A DNA stretch of 64,000 bases. Source: SLHU01 sp009929975. GTDB taxonomy: Bacteria > Bacillota > Clostridia > Saccharofermentanales > UBA5734. The notes under the pieces were generated by a model that ran no database searches, was not told the origin of the DNA, and saw only the letters and a program-made list of their open reading frames with translations. The stretch spans positions 1,612,001 through 1,676,000 of the forward strand of contig JAXGZQ010000001.1 in assembly GCA_040776905.1 (NCBI GenBank), in the 5' to 3' direction. Made by a program: the position numbers and the translations under genes. Shown one piece after another: positions 52,336 to 61,210 of the stretch (the first letter of the stretch is position 1; each line of letters opens with the position of its first letter).

Positions 52336-54654
52336 ATGAAATTTACGAATGGCTACTGGCTGATGCGGCCGGAGTATGAACCTGATTTTGCCTGCGAATA
52401 CGGGTTCAGCCGGCAGGATGGGCGGGACCTGATCGTCGCGGCACCGGCAAAAGTCATCCAGCACCGCGGCGATACATTGAATCTGCCGCTGCTGACAATC
52501 CGTTTCAGCAGTCCGCTGCCGGGTGTGATCCGGGTCGCGATCGTCCATCACGACGGAGCGCTGAAGCGCGGACCTGATTTTGTTGTGAATCAGGATAATG
52601 ATTTTCAGCCGGAGATCCGTGAGACCGATGAAGCGATTGAGTATATCAGCGGTCCGTTGACGGCACGGATCAGCAAAAAACCGGGACAGTGGCTGGTCCA
52701 GTATTTTCAGGATGGCCGCCTACTGACCGATTCAGCCAGCCGCAATATGGCACATATCCGCCATCGGGAAACCGGCGCGTCATTCATGACGGAGCAGCTC
52801 GCGCTGTCAGTCGGCGAGACCGTGTACGGCCTGGGCGAGCGGTTCACACCTTTTGTCAAGAACGGACAGACAGTTGATATCTGGCAGGCCGATGGCGGAA
52901 CCGCCAGTGAGCAGGCCTACAAAAATATCCCCTTTTACCTGAGCAGCCGTGGATACGGGATTTTTATCGATGATCCCGGCGATGTCTCGCTGGAAATCGG
53001 CAGTGAGAAGGTTGAGCGGGTCCAGTTCAGTGTTCCCGGCCAGCGTCTGGCGTACTATGTCATTGCGGGACCACAGCCGCGCGACGTACTCACCCGCTAC
53101 ACGGATCTGACCGGCAAGCCGGCTCTGCCGCCGGCCTGGTCATTTGGCCTGTGGCTGACGACATCGTTCACCACCAGCTATGACGAAGAAACGGTGACCC
53201 ACTTCATCGAAGGAATGGCGGAAAGGGATATCCCGCTGAACGTCTTTCACTTCGACTGCTTCTGGATGAAGGGATTCCACTGGTGCGACATGACCTGGGA
53301 TAATGATGTCTTCCCTGATCCCGCCGCCTTGCTGCGCCGGCTCAAGGAGCGCGGCCTGAAGATCTGTGTCTGGATCAATCCCTATATCGCCCAGGCATCG
53401 GAGATGTTTGAAGAGGGCCGTGAGAAAGGCTACCTCGTTCGCCGGACCGATGGTTCGATCTGGCAGACCGATCTCTGGCAGGCTGGTATGGGGCTGGTCG
53501 ATTTCACGAATCCGGACGCCTGGCAGTGGTATCAGGATAAACTGTCAATTCTGCTTGATCAGGGTGTCGACTGTTTCAAAACAGATTTCGGCGAGCGGAT
53601 TCCGGTTCGTGATATTGTCTGGCATAACGGTTCTGATCCGGTACGGATGCATAATTACTACACCCAGTTGTATAATCAGGCGGTCTTCGAATTGCTTGAG
53701 CACAAACTGGGGCGCGGTGAAGCGGTCCTGTTTGCCCGTTCAGCGACGGCCGGCGGCCAGAAATATCCGGCCCACTGGGGTGGTGACTGTTCGGCAACAT
53801 ATCCTTCGATGGCTGAAACTCTGCGCGGCGGTCTGTCACTGGCACTGAGCGGGTTCGCGCATTGGAGCCATGATATCAGTGGATTCGAGCAGACAGCTCC
53901 GGCTGATATCTATAAACGGTGGTGTGCGTTCGGGCTGCTCTCATCGCACAGCCGCCTGCATGGTTCATCGTCCTACCGGGTGCCGTGGTTATTTGATGAT
54001 GAAGCCTGTGACGTCCTGAACCAGTTTACCCGGTTGAAATGCCGCCTGATGCCGTACCTGTATCAGCTGGCCGCCGACGCGACCGTCAGCGGTCTGCCGC
54101 TGATGCGTCCAATGATGCTGGTCTTTCCGGAGGACCTGAACTGCCGCCCGCTTGATCAGCAGTATATGCTGGGTGATCAGATTCTGGTCGCACCGGTCTT
54201 TAATGAAGAGGGTATCGCCGACTACTACCTGCCGGAAGGCCGCTGGACCCATCTGCTGAGCGGTGAACAGCGTGAGGGCGGCCGCTGGTACCATGAGGCG
54301 TTTGGTTATGATTCACTGCCCCTGTTCGTCCGCGACGACAGTGTGATCCCGCTGGGTGCGGAGGATACGAAGCCGGAGTATGACTACGGGTTCGATGTCA
54401 CCCTGAATCTCTATGATCTGGCGGATGACAGCCGGCAGACAGTCGTGATCCCCGCACTGGACGGCCAGCCGCTGAGGCAGTTTGAGATCAGCCGGTCCGG
54501 CCGGCTTATCCGCGTCCGTGACCTGAGCCAGACAGGGCAACCTTGGCGGATCCGGCTGGCGGGTGATGGCGCACAGGCTCCGCAGGCCGCGACAGTGATG
54601 GAAGACGGCAGCTGGCAGATTTCGCGGGATGAACTTGAGATAGAACTTTCTTAA
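52336..54654 (+). CDS. yicI: GH31 alpha-xylosidase (YicI-like)
   Basis: The 772-residue enzyme equals E. coli YicI in length and aligns from the N-terminus (FTNGYWLMRPEYE). The nucleophile lies in CFKTDFGERI (Asp 417) and the acid/base in HWGGDCSATY (Asp about 484), one or two residues from YicI positions. It removes alpha-xylosyl side groups from xyloglucan oligosaccharides, supplying the natural partner of GH74 and GH127 activities nearby. GGAGG is at good spacing. A strong terminator ends the operon. Confidence 0.94.
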   Translation: MKFTNGYWLMRPEYEPDFACEYGFSRQDGRDLIVAAPAKVIQHRGDTLNLPLLTIRFSSPLPGVIRVAIVHHDGALKRGPDFVVNQDNDFQPEIRETDEAIEYISGPLTARISKKPGQWLVQYFQDGRLLTDSASRNMAHIRHRETGASFMTEQLALSVGETVYGLGERFTPFVKNGQTVDIWQADGGTASEQAYKNIPFYLSSRGYGIFIDDPGDVSLEIGSEKVERVQFSVPGQRLAYYVIAGPQPRDVLTRYTDLTGKPALPPAWSFGLWLTTSFTTSYDEETVTHFIEGMAERDIPLNVFHFDCFWMKGFHWCDMTWDNDVFPDPAALLRRLKERGLKICVWINPYIAQASEMFEEGREKGYLVRRTDGSIWQTDLWQAGMGLVDFTNPDAWQWYQDKLSILLDQGVDCFKTDFGERIPVRDIVWHNGSDPVRMHNYYTQLYNQAVFELLEHKLGRGEAVLFARSATAGGQKYPAHWGGDCSATYPSMAETLRGGLSLALSGFAHWSHDISGFEQTAPADIYKRWCAFGLLSSHSRLHGSSSYRVPWLFDDEACDVLNQFTRLKCRLMPYLYQLAADATVSGLPLMRPMMLVFPEDLNCRPLDQQYMLGDQILVAPVFNEEGIADYYLPEGRWTHLLSGEQREGGRWYHEAFGYDSLPLFVRDDSVIPLGAEDTKPEYDYGFDVTLNLYDLADDSRQTVVIPALDGQPLRQFEISRSGRLIRVRDLSQTGQPWRIRLAGDGAQAPQAATVMEDGSWQISRDELEIELS

Positions 54655-54678
54655 CCGCGGATTGTCAGATGTGAAGAG

Positions 54679-54709
54679 AAAAAAAGACCGGCTGGGCCGG
54701 TCTTTTTTT
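54679..54709 (+). terminator. Terminator after the GH31 gene
   Basis: A 14-bp stem AAAAAAAGACCGGC with loop TGG and its complement ending in seven T. A symmetrical A/T flank makes it potentially bidirectional, serving the convergent DUF4153 gene too. Confidence 0.9.
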
Positions 54710-54756
54710 GTTCATGGCGCAGTTTTGTTCATGGCGCAGTTTTGTTCATGGCGCGG
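54706..54756. repeat. Three tandem copies of a 17-bp unit at the DUF4153 gene end
   Basis: TTTTGTTCATGGCGCAG occurs at 54706-54722 and 54723-54739, and with one change (CGG for CAG) at 54740-54756. Each copy carries the TCA that reads as the TGA stop of the DUF4153 gene on the minus strand. The innermost copy holds the actual stop, and the first copy starts in the T-tract of the terminator. Confidence 0.9.
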
Positions 54757-56575
54757 TCTGTGTGATGAACACGCTGTGCAGAACGTAATGATACTGGCGA
54801 ACCTCATCGGATGTGATGATTTGAATTTCGCTGAACAGGACCATCAGGTTTATCGCTCCGATATCTGTGCGCATGATCATCTGACCGGCTGGCAGCGCCT
54901 GGTCCTGCCAGCCGCTGCCCACCGGCTGGGCGTCGGCCAGTTCACTGAAGAAAGGTGCCAGAGGGATATTTTGCTTCTGGCCGTCCGGCCGTTCAACGAC
55001 CAGCTCAGGAGTCGGGATGGGACGATCATCACCCAGCCAGATCGTATAGTCGCCGCCTTCTGCGCTAAATGTCAATTGACGGTCATCGGGTGAACCAGAT
55101 CCGTAAGGAAGGACAGGAATGACCGTCTGGACATCCGGCAGGCTGATTGGTTCAGCGGACAATCTCAGCAGAAGATAGCGCTCCTTGTCCGGTGTCGCGG
55201 GCCCTGGCTGGCTGTCACCATAGACCGGATCAAACCCCATGACCTGGGTAAACTGTCCCTGATCGGTCAATGACCGGGTAAACCAGCGGGGCTTGCGGGA
55301 TTCCTCTTCCTGTAGAAGAAAATGAGTGATGTCGGTGATTGATTCTCTGGTTTCCAGCGGTAATGTCTGATTCGCCGGTGTAATCTGATCATCGCGCAGC
55401 ATCTCTTGGTCTGACAGGATATTTTTCAGACGCGCGGCCTGCCAGGCGGCCGGTAGATCAAGAAAACTGGTGAATGGCAGAATCATGACAGTCATCAGCA
55501 GCATGACAAAACCGATGATCAGGCGGTCTTTACGATGGCTGACACGCAGCAGCAAAACAGCGCTGACCATGGAAAAGATGATCATCAGCGCGACGAAATA
55601 CTCGGCGGTTTTCATTCCGTGGTCCTGCAGTTGCAGGATCAGAGCCCAGGTGACAAACGCGGGAAAAATCAGCGCGGCCGCCGGAAACAATTTCCGGTAC
55701 AGGCGAACTGTCGCCGCGTTCAGGTTGCGCACCATCAGACTGAGCCAGATCCCGGTCAACGTATAGATCGAGAGTATCGTGCTCAATCGTGTAAATGCCG
55801 GCCAGTCACGGGTCAGGATGATCTGGAGCACCCAGATCAGGAGGACAACGGTGATCAGGGCCATGAGAGGGATGAGCACATAGGCGAACAAAATTTCGAT
55901 AAACCGTGGTATCGCTGAGACACGCCGTATCTCCCCGTCATCACGTCCAGGTCCGAAGACCGGCAGATAGCCGAGGAACAGTCCGAACCAGACCATCGCG
56001 CTCCATATCGCGATATGCATGTAGATTTTTTCTGACAACGAAGGCAGCAGCAGGGTTTCCACCGCGAAAGCGACAAAAAACAAACCCAGCAGAATGGTGA
56101 CCGCATACAAGGCCGCGACGGCAGCGGCTTTGATCAGAAGAAAGAAAGCCGAACTGCTGTTGAGCGGGACCGGCTGCCGGCCTGTCAAAAGGATGAAGGC
56201 GAAAAGAAGAATTCCGCTTGCGACAACCAGACGGGCAATCGTCATGTTCGGCAACGGATCGGGTCCCAGCCAGACCAACAGAAACAAAGCCGTGGCTATG
56301 GGAATGAGCAGACTGTTGGCCAGCCAGAACCGCAGGGTCTGGCCATGCTGCCAGATAACGAAAACGGCGACAGCCATGCCCAGGGCGGTGATCGGGAAAA
56401 GCGACAGCTGCAGGCTGCTGAAAAGGTGTTCTGCCTGTGCCGAAAGATCCTGATCGACACGGATGGAAGCCGTGATGGCCAGCAGAAGAGCACTGAGCAT
56501 GGCCGCCGGATACAGCGATACTGCGCGGACAGCACCTTGAAGGGGTCGGGTGACAGCTCTCAGGAATGGATGCAT
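54746..56575 (-). CDS. DUF4153-family polytopic membrane protein
   Basis: The 609-residue protein has about 12 transmembrane segments over residues 15-400 and a soluble C-terminal region of about 200 residues (residues 400-609). Pattern and spacing fit the DUF4153 family, whose function is unknown. GGGGGCTACCAC precedes the ATG. It is divergent from the UlaG-like gene, with a palindrome between them. The stop codon is inside a 17-bp tandem repeat. Confidence 0.78.
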   Translation of the reverse strand: MHPFLRAVTRPLQGAVRAVSLYPAAMLSALLLAITASIRVDQDLSAQAEHLFSSLQLSLFPITALGMAVAVFVIWQHGQTLRFWLANSLLIPIATALFLLVWLGPDPLPNMTIARLVVASGILLFAFILLTGRQPVPLNSSSAFFLLIKAAAVAALYAVTILLGLFFVAFAVETLLLPSLSEKIYMHIAIWSAMVWFGLFLGYLPVFGPGRDDGEIRRVSAIPRFIEILFAYVLIPLMALITVVLLIWVLQIILTRDWPAFTRLSTILSIYTLTGIWLSLMVRNLNAATVRLYRKLFPAAALIFPAFVTWALILQLQDHGMKTAEYFVALMIIFSMVSAVLLLRVSHRKDRLIIGFVMLLMTVMILPFTSFLDLPAAWQAARLKNILSDQEMLRDDQITPANQTLPLETRESITDITHFLLQEEESRKPRWFTRSLTDQGQFTQVMGFDPVYGDSQPGPATPDKERYLLLRLSAEPISLPDVQTVIPVLPYGSGSPDDRQLTFSAEGGDYTIWLGDDRPIPTPELVVERPDGQKQNIPLAPFFSELADAQPVGSGWQDQALPAGQMIMRTDIGAINLMVLFSEIQIITSDEVRQYHYVLHSVFITQTAP

Positions 56576-56614
56576 GTGGTAGCCCCCTTTACGTTTCAGG
56601 ATGTTCAGTGGAAA

Positions 56615-56634
56615 CAGTATATCGTGCTATACTG
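56615..56634. promoter_or_regulatory. Palindrome in the divergent DUF4153/UlaG-like promoter region
   Basis: CAGTATA (56615-56621) and TATACTG (56628-56634) flank six bases. On the plus strand the right arm holds TATACT with TGC before it (extended -10) 50 bases before the UlaG-like ATG, and the symmetry gives a -10-like TATACT on the minus strand too. It is a candidate operator controlling both genes. Confidence 0.5.
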
Positions 56635-56683
56635 AAGTTGTCTGTACCCTGTCTGACAGTTTTTGTATCAGGAGGTGTTCGTG

Positions 56684-57370
56684 ATGAACCGATTGACTGA
56701 TGAACTTCACGTCCGCTGGCATGGACATGCCTGTTTCAGTCTGGACAATGGATATGCGGTGATTGTGATGGACCCCTATCGTCCTGACATGATCGGTTAT
56801 CCTGAGTTCCATGTGCCGGCGCATGCCATGCTGGCCAGCCATCATCATGAGGATCATGATTATCCGCCCTCGGTCAGGTTTTTGCCGCCGCCGGCTGACG
56901 GCTGGCTGCAGGAGATAACCACCGGCCGGAACTGGCCGGCTGACCCCTCATGCTGGTCCTATCGGCGGGTGATGACGGCTCACGATGATCAGGGAGGGCA
57001 GAAACGCGGAAAAAATACGGTCCATATTCTGCATTCAGCCGGTCTGACCGTGGTTCATCTGGGTGATCTGGGCCATTTGCTGACCACCGAACAGGTTGAA
57101 GCAATCGGCTCACCGGACCTGCTTCTGATTCCGGTCGGCGGTTTTTACACCCTCGACGCGGGACAGGCCATTGAGGTGATCAACCAGCTGAAACCCCGTA
57201 ATATCGCGCCGATGCATTATCAGATCGGTTACGGTAATATGCCGATCAGTTCCGTCGATTCATTTCTCAGGCTGGCCGCAGAGACCTGGCAGATCGAAGA
57301 TCTGCGCGGCCCTCAGCTGAATCTGACCACCGAGGCGTCAGGACAGTGTTTTGTCTTCCAGTATGAGTGA
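56684..57370 (+). CDS. Metallo-beta-lactamase-fold hydrolase (UlaG-like)
   Basis: The 228-residue protein has the metal-binding motif HHHEDHD (residues 53-59), HLGDLGH near residue 140 and His in APMHYQIG, the ligand set of the MBL fold. Of the family, the UlaG group (L-ascorbate-6-phosphate lactonase) fits best by length and motif. AGGAGG is 8 bases before ATG 56684. No ascorbate transporter genes are nearby, so the role is uncertain. Confidence 0.83.
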   Translation: MNRLTDELHVRWHGHACFSLDNGYAVIVMDPYRPDMIGYPEFHVPAHAMLASHHHEDHDYPPSVRFLPPPADGWLQEITTGRNWPADPSCWSYRRVMTAHDDQGGQKRGKNTVHILHSAGLTVVHLGDLGHLLTTEQVEAIGSPDLLLIPVGGFYTLDAGQAIEVINQLKPRNIAPMHYQIGYGNMPISSVDSFLRLAAETWQIEDLRGPQLNLTTEASGQCFVFQYE

Positions 57371-57393
57371 ACGGCATTCTTCAGAACATGAAA

Positions 57394-57422
57394 CCACCCT
57401 GCCGCGGAAAGCGGCAGGGTGG
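57394..57422. terminator. Strong hairpin between the UlaG-like and catalase genes
   Basis: A perfect 12-bp stem (CCACCCTGCCGC with complement) around GGAAA. On the minus strand it is followed by TTTCATG, on the plus strand by no T-run. It can act as a terminator for the catalase gene and as an end stabiliser for the other transcript. Confidence 0.6.
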
Positions 57423-57461
57423 CTGGATCATTCGGGTTTGTCCTGACAGATTATCAGGTGA

Positions 57462-58937
57462 TTATCCCTGCAGTTCGGATTCGTCGAGGGACAGGCCACA
57501 GGCCGCGGCCACACCCCGGCCATACGCCGGGTCCGCTTGATAGCAGTTGCGGATATGCCGCAGGCGTATCATGTCCGGCGCGTCACCCATGTTGCGGGCG
57601 GTGTTTTCAAACAGGACCTTCTTCTGCTCATCACTCATCATATTGAAGAGTTTTCCGGGCTGGATGAAATAATCGTCATCATCGTCCCGGAAATTCCAGT
57701 TGGTCGCCGCTCCGCTGATTTCCAGCGGTGGTTCACGGTGCTCTGGCTGCTCCTGCCATTCACCATAACTGTTCGGTTCATATCCGAGCGTTCCGCCGGC
57801 ATTGCCGTCAACCCGCATCTGTCCGTCGCGGTGATAGCTGTTGACCTTGTTCTTCGGTGCGTTGACCGGGATTTGGTGATGGTTGACGCCCAGACGGTAA
57901 CGCTGTGCGTCTCCGTAGGAGAACAGGCGGCCCTGCAGCATTTTGTCAGGTGAAAAGCCGATGCCGGGAACAATATTGGCCGGATTGAAGGCGGCCTGCT
58001 CGACCTCAGCGAAATAGTTCTCCGGATTACGGTTCAGCTCAAAATAGCCGACGTCAATCAGGGGGAAGTCGCCTTTATACCAGACTTTTGTCAAATCAAA
58101 CGGATTATACGGCATCGCTTCGGCTTGTTCTTCCGTCATGATCTGGACCTGCATCTTCCAGCGGGGGAAATTTCCCTTCGCGATATTCTCGAACAGGTCA
58201 CGCTGGTGGCTTTCCCGGTCTTTGCCGATGATCGCTTCCGCTTCGGCATCCGTCAGGTTCTCGATGCCCTGCTGCGTTTTCAGGTGGAATTTTACCCAGA
58301 CACGCTGGTTCTCGGCGTTGATCAGGCTGTAGGTATGACTGCCATATCCGTTCATGTGGCGATAAGAGCGGGGAATGCCGCGGTCGCTCATCGTAATGGT
58401 CACCTGATGCAGTGCTTCCGGCAGGGAGGACCAGAAATCCCAGTTGTTGGCCGCGCTGTGCATATTGGTCCGCGGATCACGTTTGACAACATGATTCAGG
58501 TCGGGGAATTTCAACGGATCGCGCAGGAAGAAGACCGGAGTGTTATTTCCGACCAGATCCCAGTTGCCGTCTTCGGTGTAAAACTTCATCGCGAAACCGC
58601 GGATGTCTCGTTCAGCATCGGCTGCTCCGCGTTCGCCGGCGACGGTTGAGAAGCGGACAAACATCTCAGTTTGCTTGCCGATTTCGGAGAATATCTTCGC
58701 TTTAGTATAGTTTGTGATATCGTGGGTGACCGTGAATGTGCCATAGGCACCAGACCCCTTGGCGTGCATCCGGCGTTCAGGAATGACTTCACGGTCAAAA
58801 TGGGCCAGTTTTTCAAGATACCAGACATCCTGCAGCAGCATCGGACCGCGTGGTCCGGCCGTCATCACATTGTTGTTATCTACAACGGGTGCGCCGGCAA
58901 CCGTTGTCAATTTCTTTTTTTTGTCCTGTTCGCTCAT
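57462..58937 (-). CDS. katA: Catalase (small-subunit, monofunctional heme type)
   Basis: The 491-residue protein has the catalase distal site His 58 (RRMHAKGSGAYG), Asn 131 (GNNTPVFF) and proximal heme ligand Tyr 341 (RLFSYGDAQRYRLG), and the small-subunit length of clade 3. It breaks hydrogen peroxide down to water and oxygen. No signal peptide. A Per-box-like sequence overlaps the promoter, so peroxide induction is likely. An active catalase is notable in an otherwise anaerobe-like gene set. Confidence 0.97.
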   Translation of the reverse strand: MSEQDKKKKLTTVAGAPVVDNNNVMTAGPRGPMLLQDVWYLEKLAHFDREVIPERRMHAKGSGAYGTFTVTHDITNYTKAKIFSEIGKQTEMFVRFSTVAGERGAADAERDIRGFAMKFYTEDGNWDLVGNNTPVFFLRDPLKFPDLNHVVKRDPRTNMHSAANNWDFWSSLPEALHQVTITMSDRGIPRSYRHMNGYGSHTYSLINAENQRVWVKFHLKTQQGIENLTDAEAEAIIGKDRESHQRDLFENIAKGNFPRWKMQVQIMTEEQAEAMPYNPFDLTKVWYKGDFPLIDVGYFELNRNPENYFAEVEQAAFNPANIVPGIGFSPDKMLQGRLFSYGDAQRYRLGVNHHQIPVNAPKNKVNSYHRDGQMRVDGNAGGTLGYEPNSYGEWQEQPEHREPPLEISGAATNWNFRDDDDDYFIQPGKLFNMMSDEQKKVLFENTARNMGDAPDMIRLRHIRNCYQADPAYGRGVAAACGLSLDESELQG

Positions 58938-58990
58938 TAGAATACCTCCGGATGGTGTCCAGCAGCGCTGTGCTGACGGGCATGTGTTCG

Positions 58991-59005
58991 TAATTATTAT
59001 TATAT
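58991..59005 (-). promoter_or_regulatory. Per-box-like site over the catalase -10
   Basis: On the minus strand ATATAATAATAATTA matches the PerR consensus (TTATAATnATTATAA) at 11 of 14 defined positions and covers a TATAAT (58999-59004), about 60 bases upstream of the catalase start. A bound repressor would block the promoter. A-T richness alone could give part of the match. Confidence 0.45.
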
Positions 59006-59064
59006 CCGATATTTATCTGTGAACCATGAACAATTTATAACCAATATCACCATCGATCCACGAA

Positions 59065-60285
59065 TCAGACATTATCCTGGATCGGCCAGGCCATCGGCAG
59101 CGGCAGCCAGTCGCGCAGCAGTTGCTGAACGTCCTGTGGCAGACTGCCGGCATCCGGTAAGGTGAAGTGGGGCGGCAGTGGGCCGAATGCCAGACGTATC
59201 AGAAGAGCGCTGGTCATGGCCAGCTGCGGTTTTTCCCGGCCGGCAGGGTGCTGCCCGCAGCGGGCTGTCCCGTTCTGCAGACTCCAGACGAGCTGGATCC
59301 CGAGATCTGAAAGTTCAATGCACAGGCGGCCATCCTTCAGCTGACGAGTATTCGCCACATACTGCAGGAAGGCTTCGATGACCGGCGGCCAGTCGATGAC
59401 CTGAAGATTGCAGGTCGGCACCTGCCGCCATCTTTCGGCTATCTGGGCAAGCTGGGTGATGAGATCCGTCTGCCAGGGCAGGCAGACCCACTCAATGGCC
59501 TTGTCATATTCGCGGATCCAGGCGGCCGCGACAGGCAGAATGTAATCAGGGGAGGCCGTCAGCAGTTCGTTTACCTGACCTTTATCCGTCACGGCGAAGC
59601 AGCCCACCGGTTCATGCTGTTCGTTCTCCGCGAGAAAGACATCACAACCCCAGCTGAGCATAATTTGCTGCATCGACTGACCGCGGTGGACACGGACCGG
59701 CTGGGCCTGATGCCATTGGCGGATCGTTTCCCAGGCCTTTTGGCGCCAGCTGTCATCTTCACTGCCGTCCAGCGGACGTGACAGCGGGGACGCCGCCAGC
59801 CGCTTCAAAGTGATGGCGGGGAGTTTTTGGCCGGCAAGGGCATGCTTGAGGTTATGTGGTGAAATAGAGAAACGAATCTCCGTACCGGCGACCTCATAGC
59901 CATAGTAGCCATAACGCTGCCGCTGGCCGCCGAGAATAGAAAGACAGACGCCTTCCTGCCGCATGTCGGTGAGCGCCTGTTCCATCAGCCGGCGCATCAA
60001 TCCGCCCGTGCGTTCACGCGGATGGGTCGAGACACCGCCGATCCCGGCAACCATAAGTTTGTGGCTGCCGACCTGCAGGACCATCGGAAAACTGCCGACG
60101 ACGGCACGAATCCGGCCTTGTCTGCGGATGGCATAGTTACAGCGCATCAGATGATCATCCGGTTGATAAAGCTTGGGCAGGAGACGGGGAAAATCAATCC
60201 CGCCTCCGTCCATGCTGAATACCATGTTCATGAAATCAATGGCTTCATCAAAGTCAGCGGCTGACAGCCTGATCAATTCATCCAT
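59065..60285 (-). CDS. Eis-like GNAT N-acetyltransferase
   Basis: The 406-residue protein has an N-terminal GNAT domain with the acetyl-CoA loop VSTHPRERTGGLMRRLM, a second acetyltransferase-like half, and a C-terminal SCP2-like domain (VIEAFLQYVANTRQLKDGRL). This tripartite layout is that of the Eis family, whose members acetylate aminoglycosides or other amines. CAGGAG precedes the ATG. It follows the sugar isomerase gene by 17 bases and would share its transcript. Confidence 0.87.
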   Translation of the reverse strand: MDELIRLSAADFDEAIDFMNMVFSMDGGGIDFPRLLPKLYQPDDHLMRCNYAIRRQGRIRAVVGSFPMVLQVGSHKLMVAGIGGVSTHPRERTGGLMRRLMEQALTDMRQEGVCLSILGGQRQRYGYYGYEVAGTEIRFSISPHNLKHALAGQKLPAITLKRLAASPLSRPLDGSEDDSWRQKAWETIRQWHQAQPVRVHRGQSMQQIMLSWGCDVFLAENEQHEPVGCFAVTDKGQVNELLTASPDYILPVAAAWIREYDKAIEWVCLPWQTDLITQLAQIAERWRQVPTCNLQVIDWPPVIEAFLQYVANTRQLKDGRLCIELSDLGIQLVWSLQNGTARCGQHPAGREKPQLAMTSALLIRLAFGPLPPHFTLPDAGSLPQDVQQLLRDWLPLPMAWPIQDNV

Positions 60286-60302
60286 ATATGACTCCTGTCA
60301 TC

Positions 60303-61196
60303 TTACGACTGGATCATGGCACGGAGATTTTCCAGACCGATGTCCAGACCGAGCCGTGGATCCTCAAGGCCTTCAAACTCAATGGAAACGTCGCCCTCAT
60401 AACCCGCCTGGCTGACAATATCGATACACTGGCGAACCGGAACGATGCCATGTCCGACAATCGCCCCACGCAGCCAGTTGCGGGCGCGGGTCGCAAACCA
60501 GCCGCGCCCGGGGGCTTCCAGACTGCCTGGCCGGTAATGGAAATCCTTGGCATGCAGATGGAAAATATAAGGCGCGATCCGACCGACCGCAACCGCCGGA
60601 TCTTCATCAACACAGAGGAAATTGCCGATGTCAGCGAGCAGTCCGTAATTAGGATGGTTGACTTTGCTGATCAGCTGTTCCACCCGTTCACTGTCCTGGC
60701 AGAAGGTTCCGTGGTTTTCCAGCATGGTACGGACCTGCTTCTGCTCCGCGTAGGCGGAAACTTCACGACAGCATCGTGCGAGATACTCAACCACATCGGC
60801 AAAACTTTCTGCCGGTGCCTGGCTGAGGCGGGCGCCGGAATCACTGCTCCGTCTGCGCCCGGTTGTGACGTCGTGCCGCATCCCGGTCGCGCCGAGAATG
60901 ACAGCAATGTCAACTTCTTTTTGTAGCCGCTCCACCTCGTCACGCCAGCTGCCGCCGGTCAGATTGAGAAAATCAGCCCCGATCGTATAATTGCCGACCG
61001 CGATCTGATGCTGATCACACAGCTCACGCAGCCGGGCGGCGTAATGCTCTTTACTTTCACCTTCGGGAACGATCAGGCCGGCAAATTCGATCAGCTCAAA
61101 TCCGGCTTCCGCCGCCAGCTTGACCAGATCCTCCTGACGAAAGGTCCCGTTGTTGACCAGTGACTGATAACTGTAGGAACTGACTCCGATTCTCAT
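60303..61196 (-). CDS. Sugar phosphate isomerase/epimerase
   Basis: The 297-residue protein has the AP endonuclease 2-like TIM barrel with Glu in MLENHGTFC, Asp/His in YGLLADIGNF, HLHAKDFHYR, and Glu in VSIEFEGLED as candidate metal ligands. It likely isomerises or epimerises a sugar or cyclitol. The ATG at 61194-61196 with GGAGGG is preferred over the longer start that overlaps the upstream gene. It is paralogous in fold to the gene directly upstream (14-bp gap). Confidence 0.85.
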   Translation of the reverse strand: MRIGVSSYSYQSLVNNGTFRQEDLVKLAAEAGFELIEFAGLIVPEGESKEHYAARLRELCDQHQIAVGNYTIGADFLNLTGGSWRDEVERLQKEVDIAVILGATGMRHDVTTGRRRSSDSGARLSQAPAESFADVVEYLARCCREVSAYAEQKQVRTMLENHGTFCQDSERVEQLISKVNHPNYGLLADIGNFLCVDEDPAVAVGRIAPYIFHLHAKDFHYRPGSLEAPGRGWFATRARNWLRGAIVGHGIVPVRQCIDIVSQAGYEGDVSIEFEGLEDPRLGLDIGLENLRAMIQS

Positions 61197-61210
61197 GATA
61201 TGCCCTCCGA

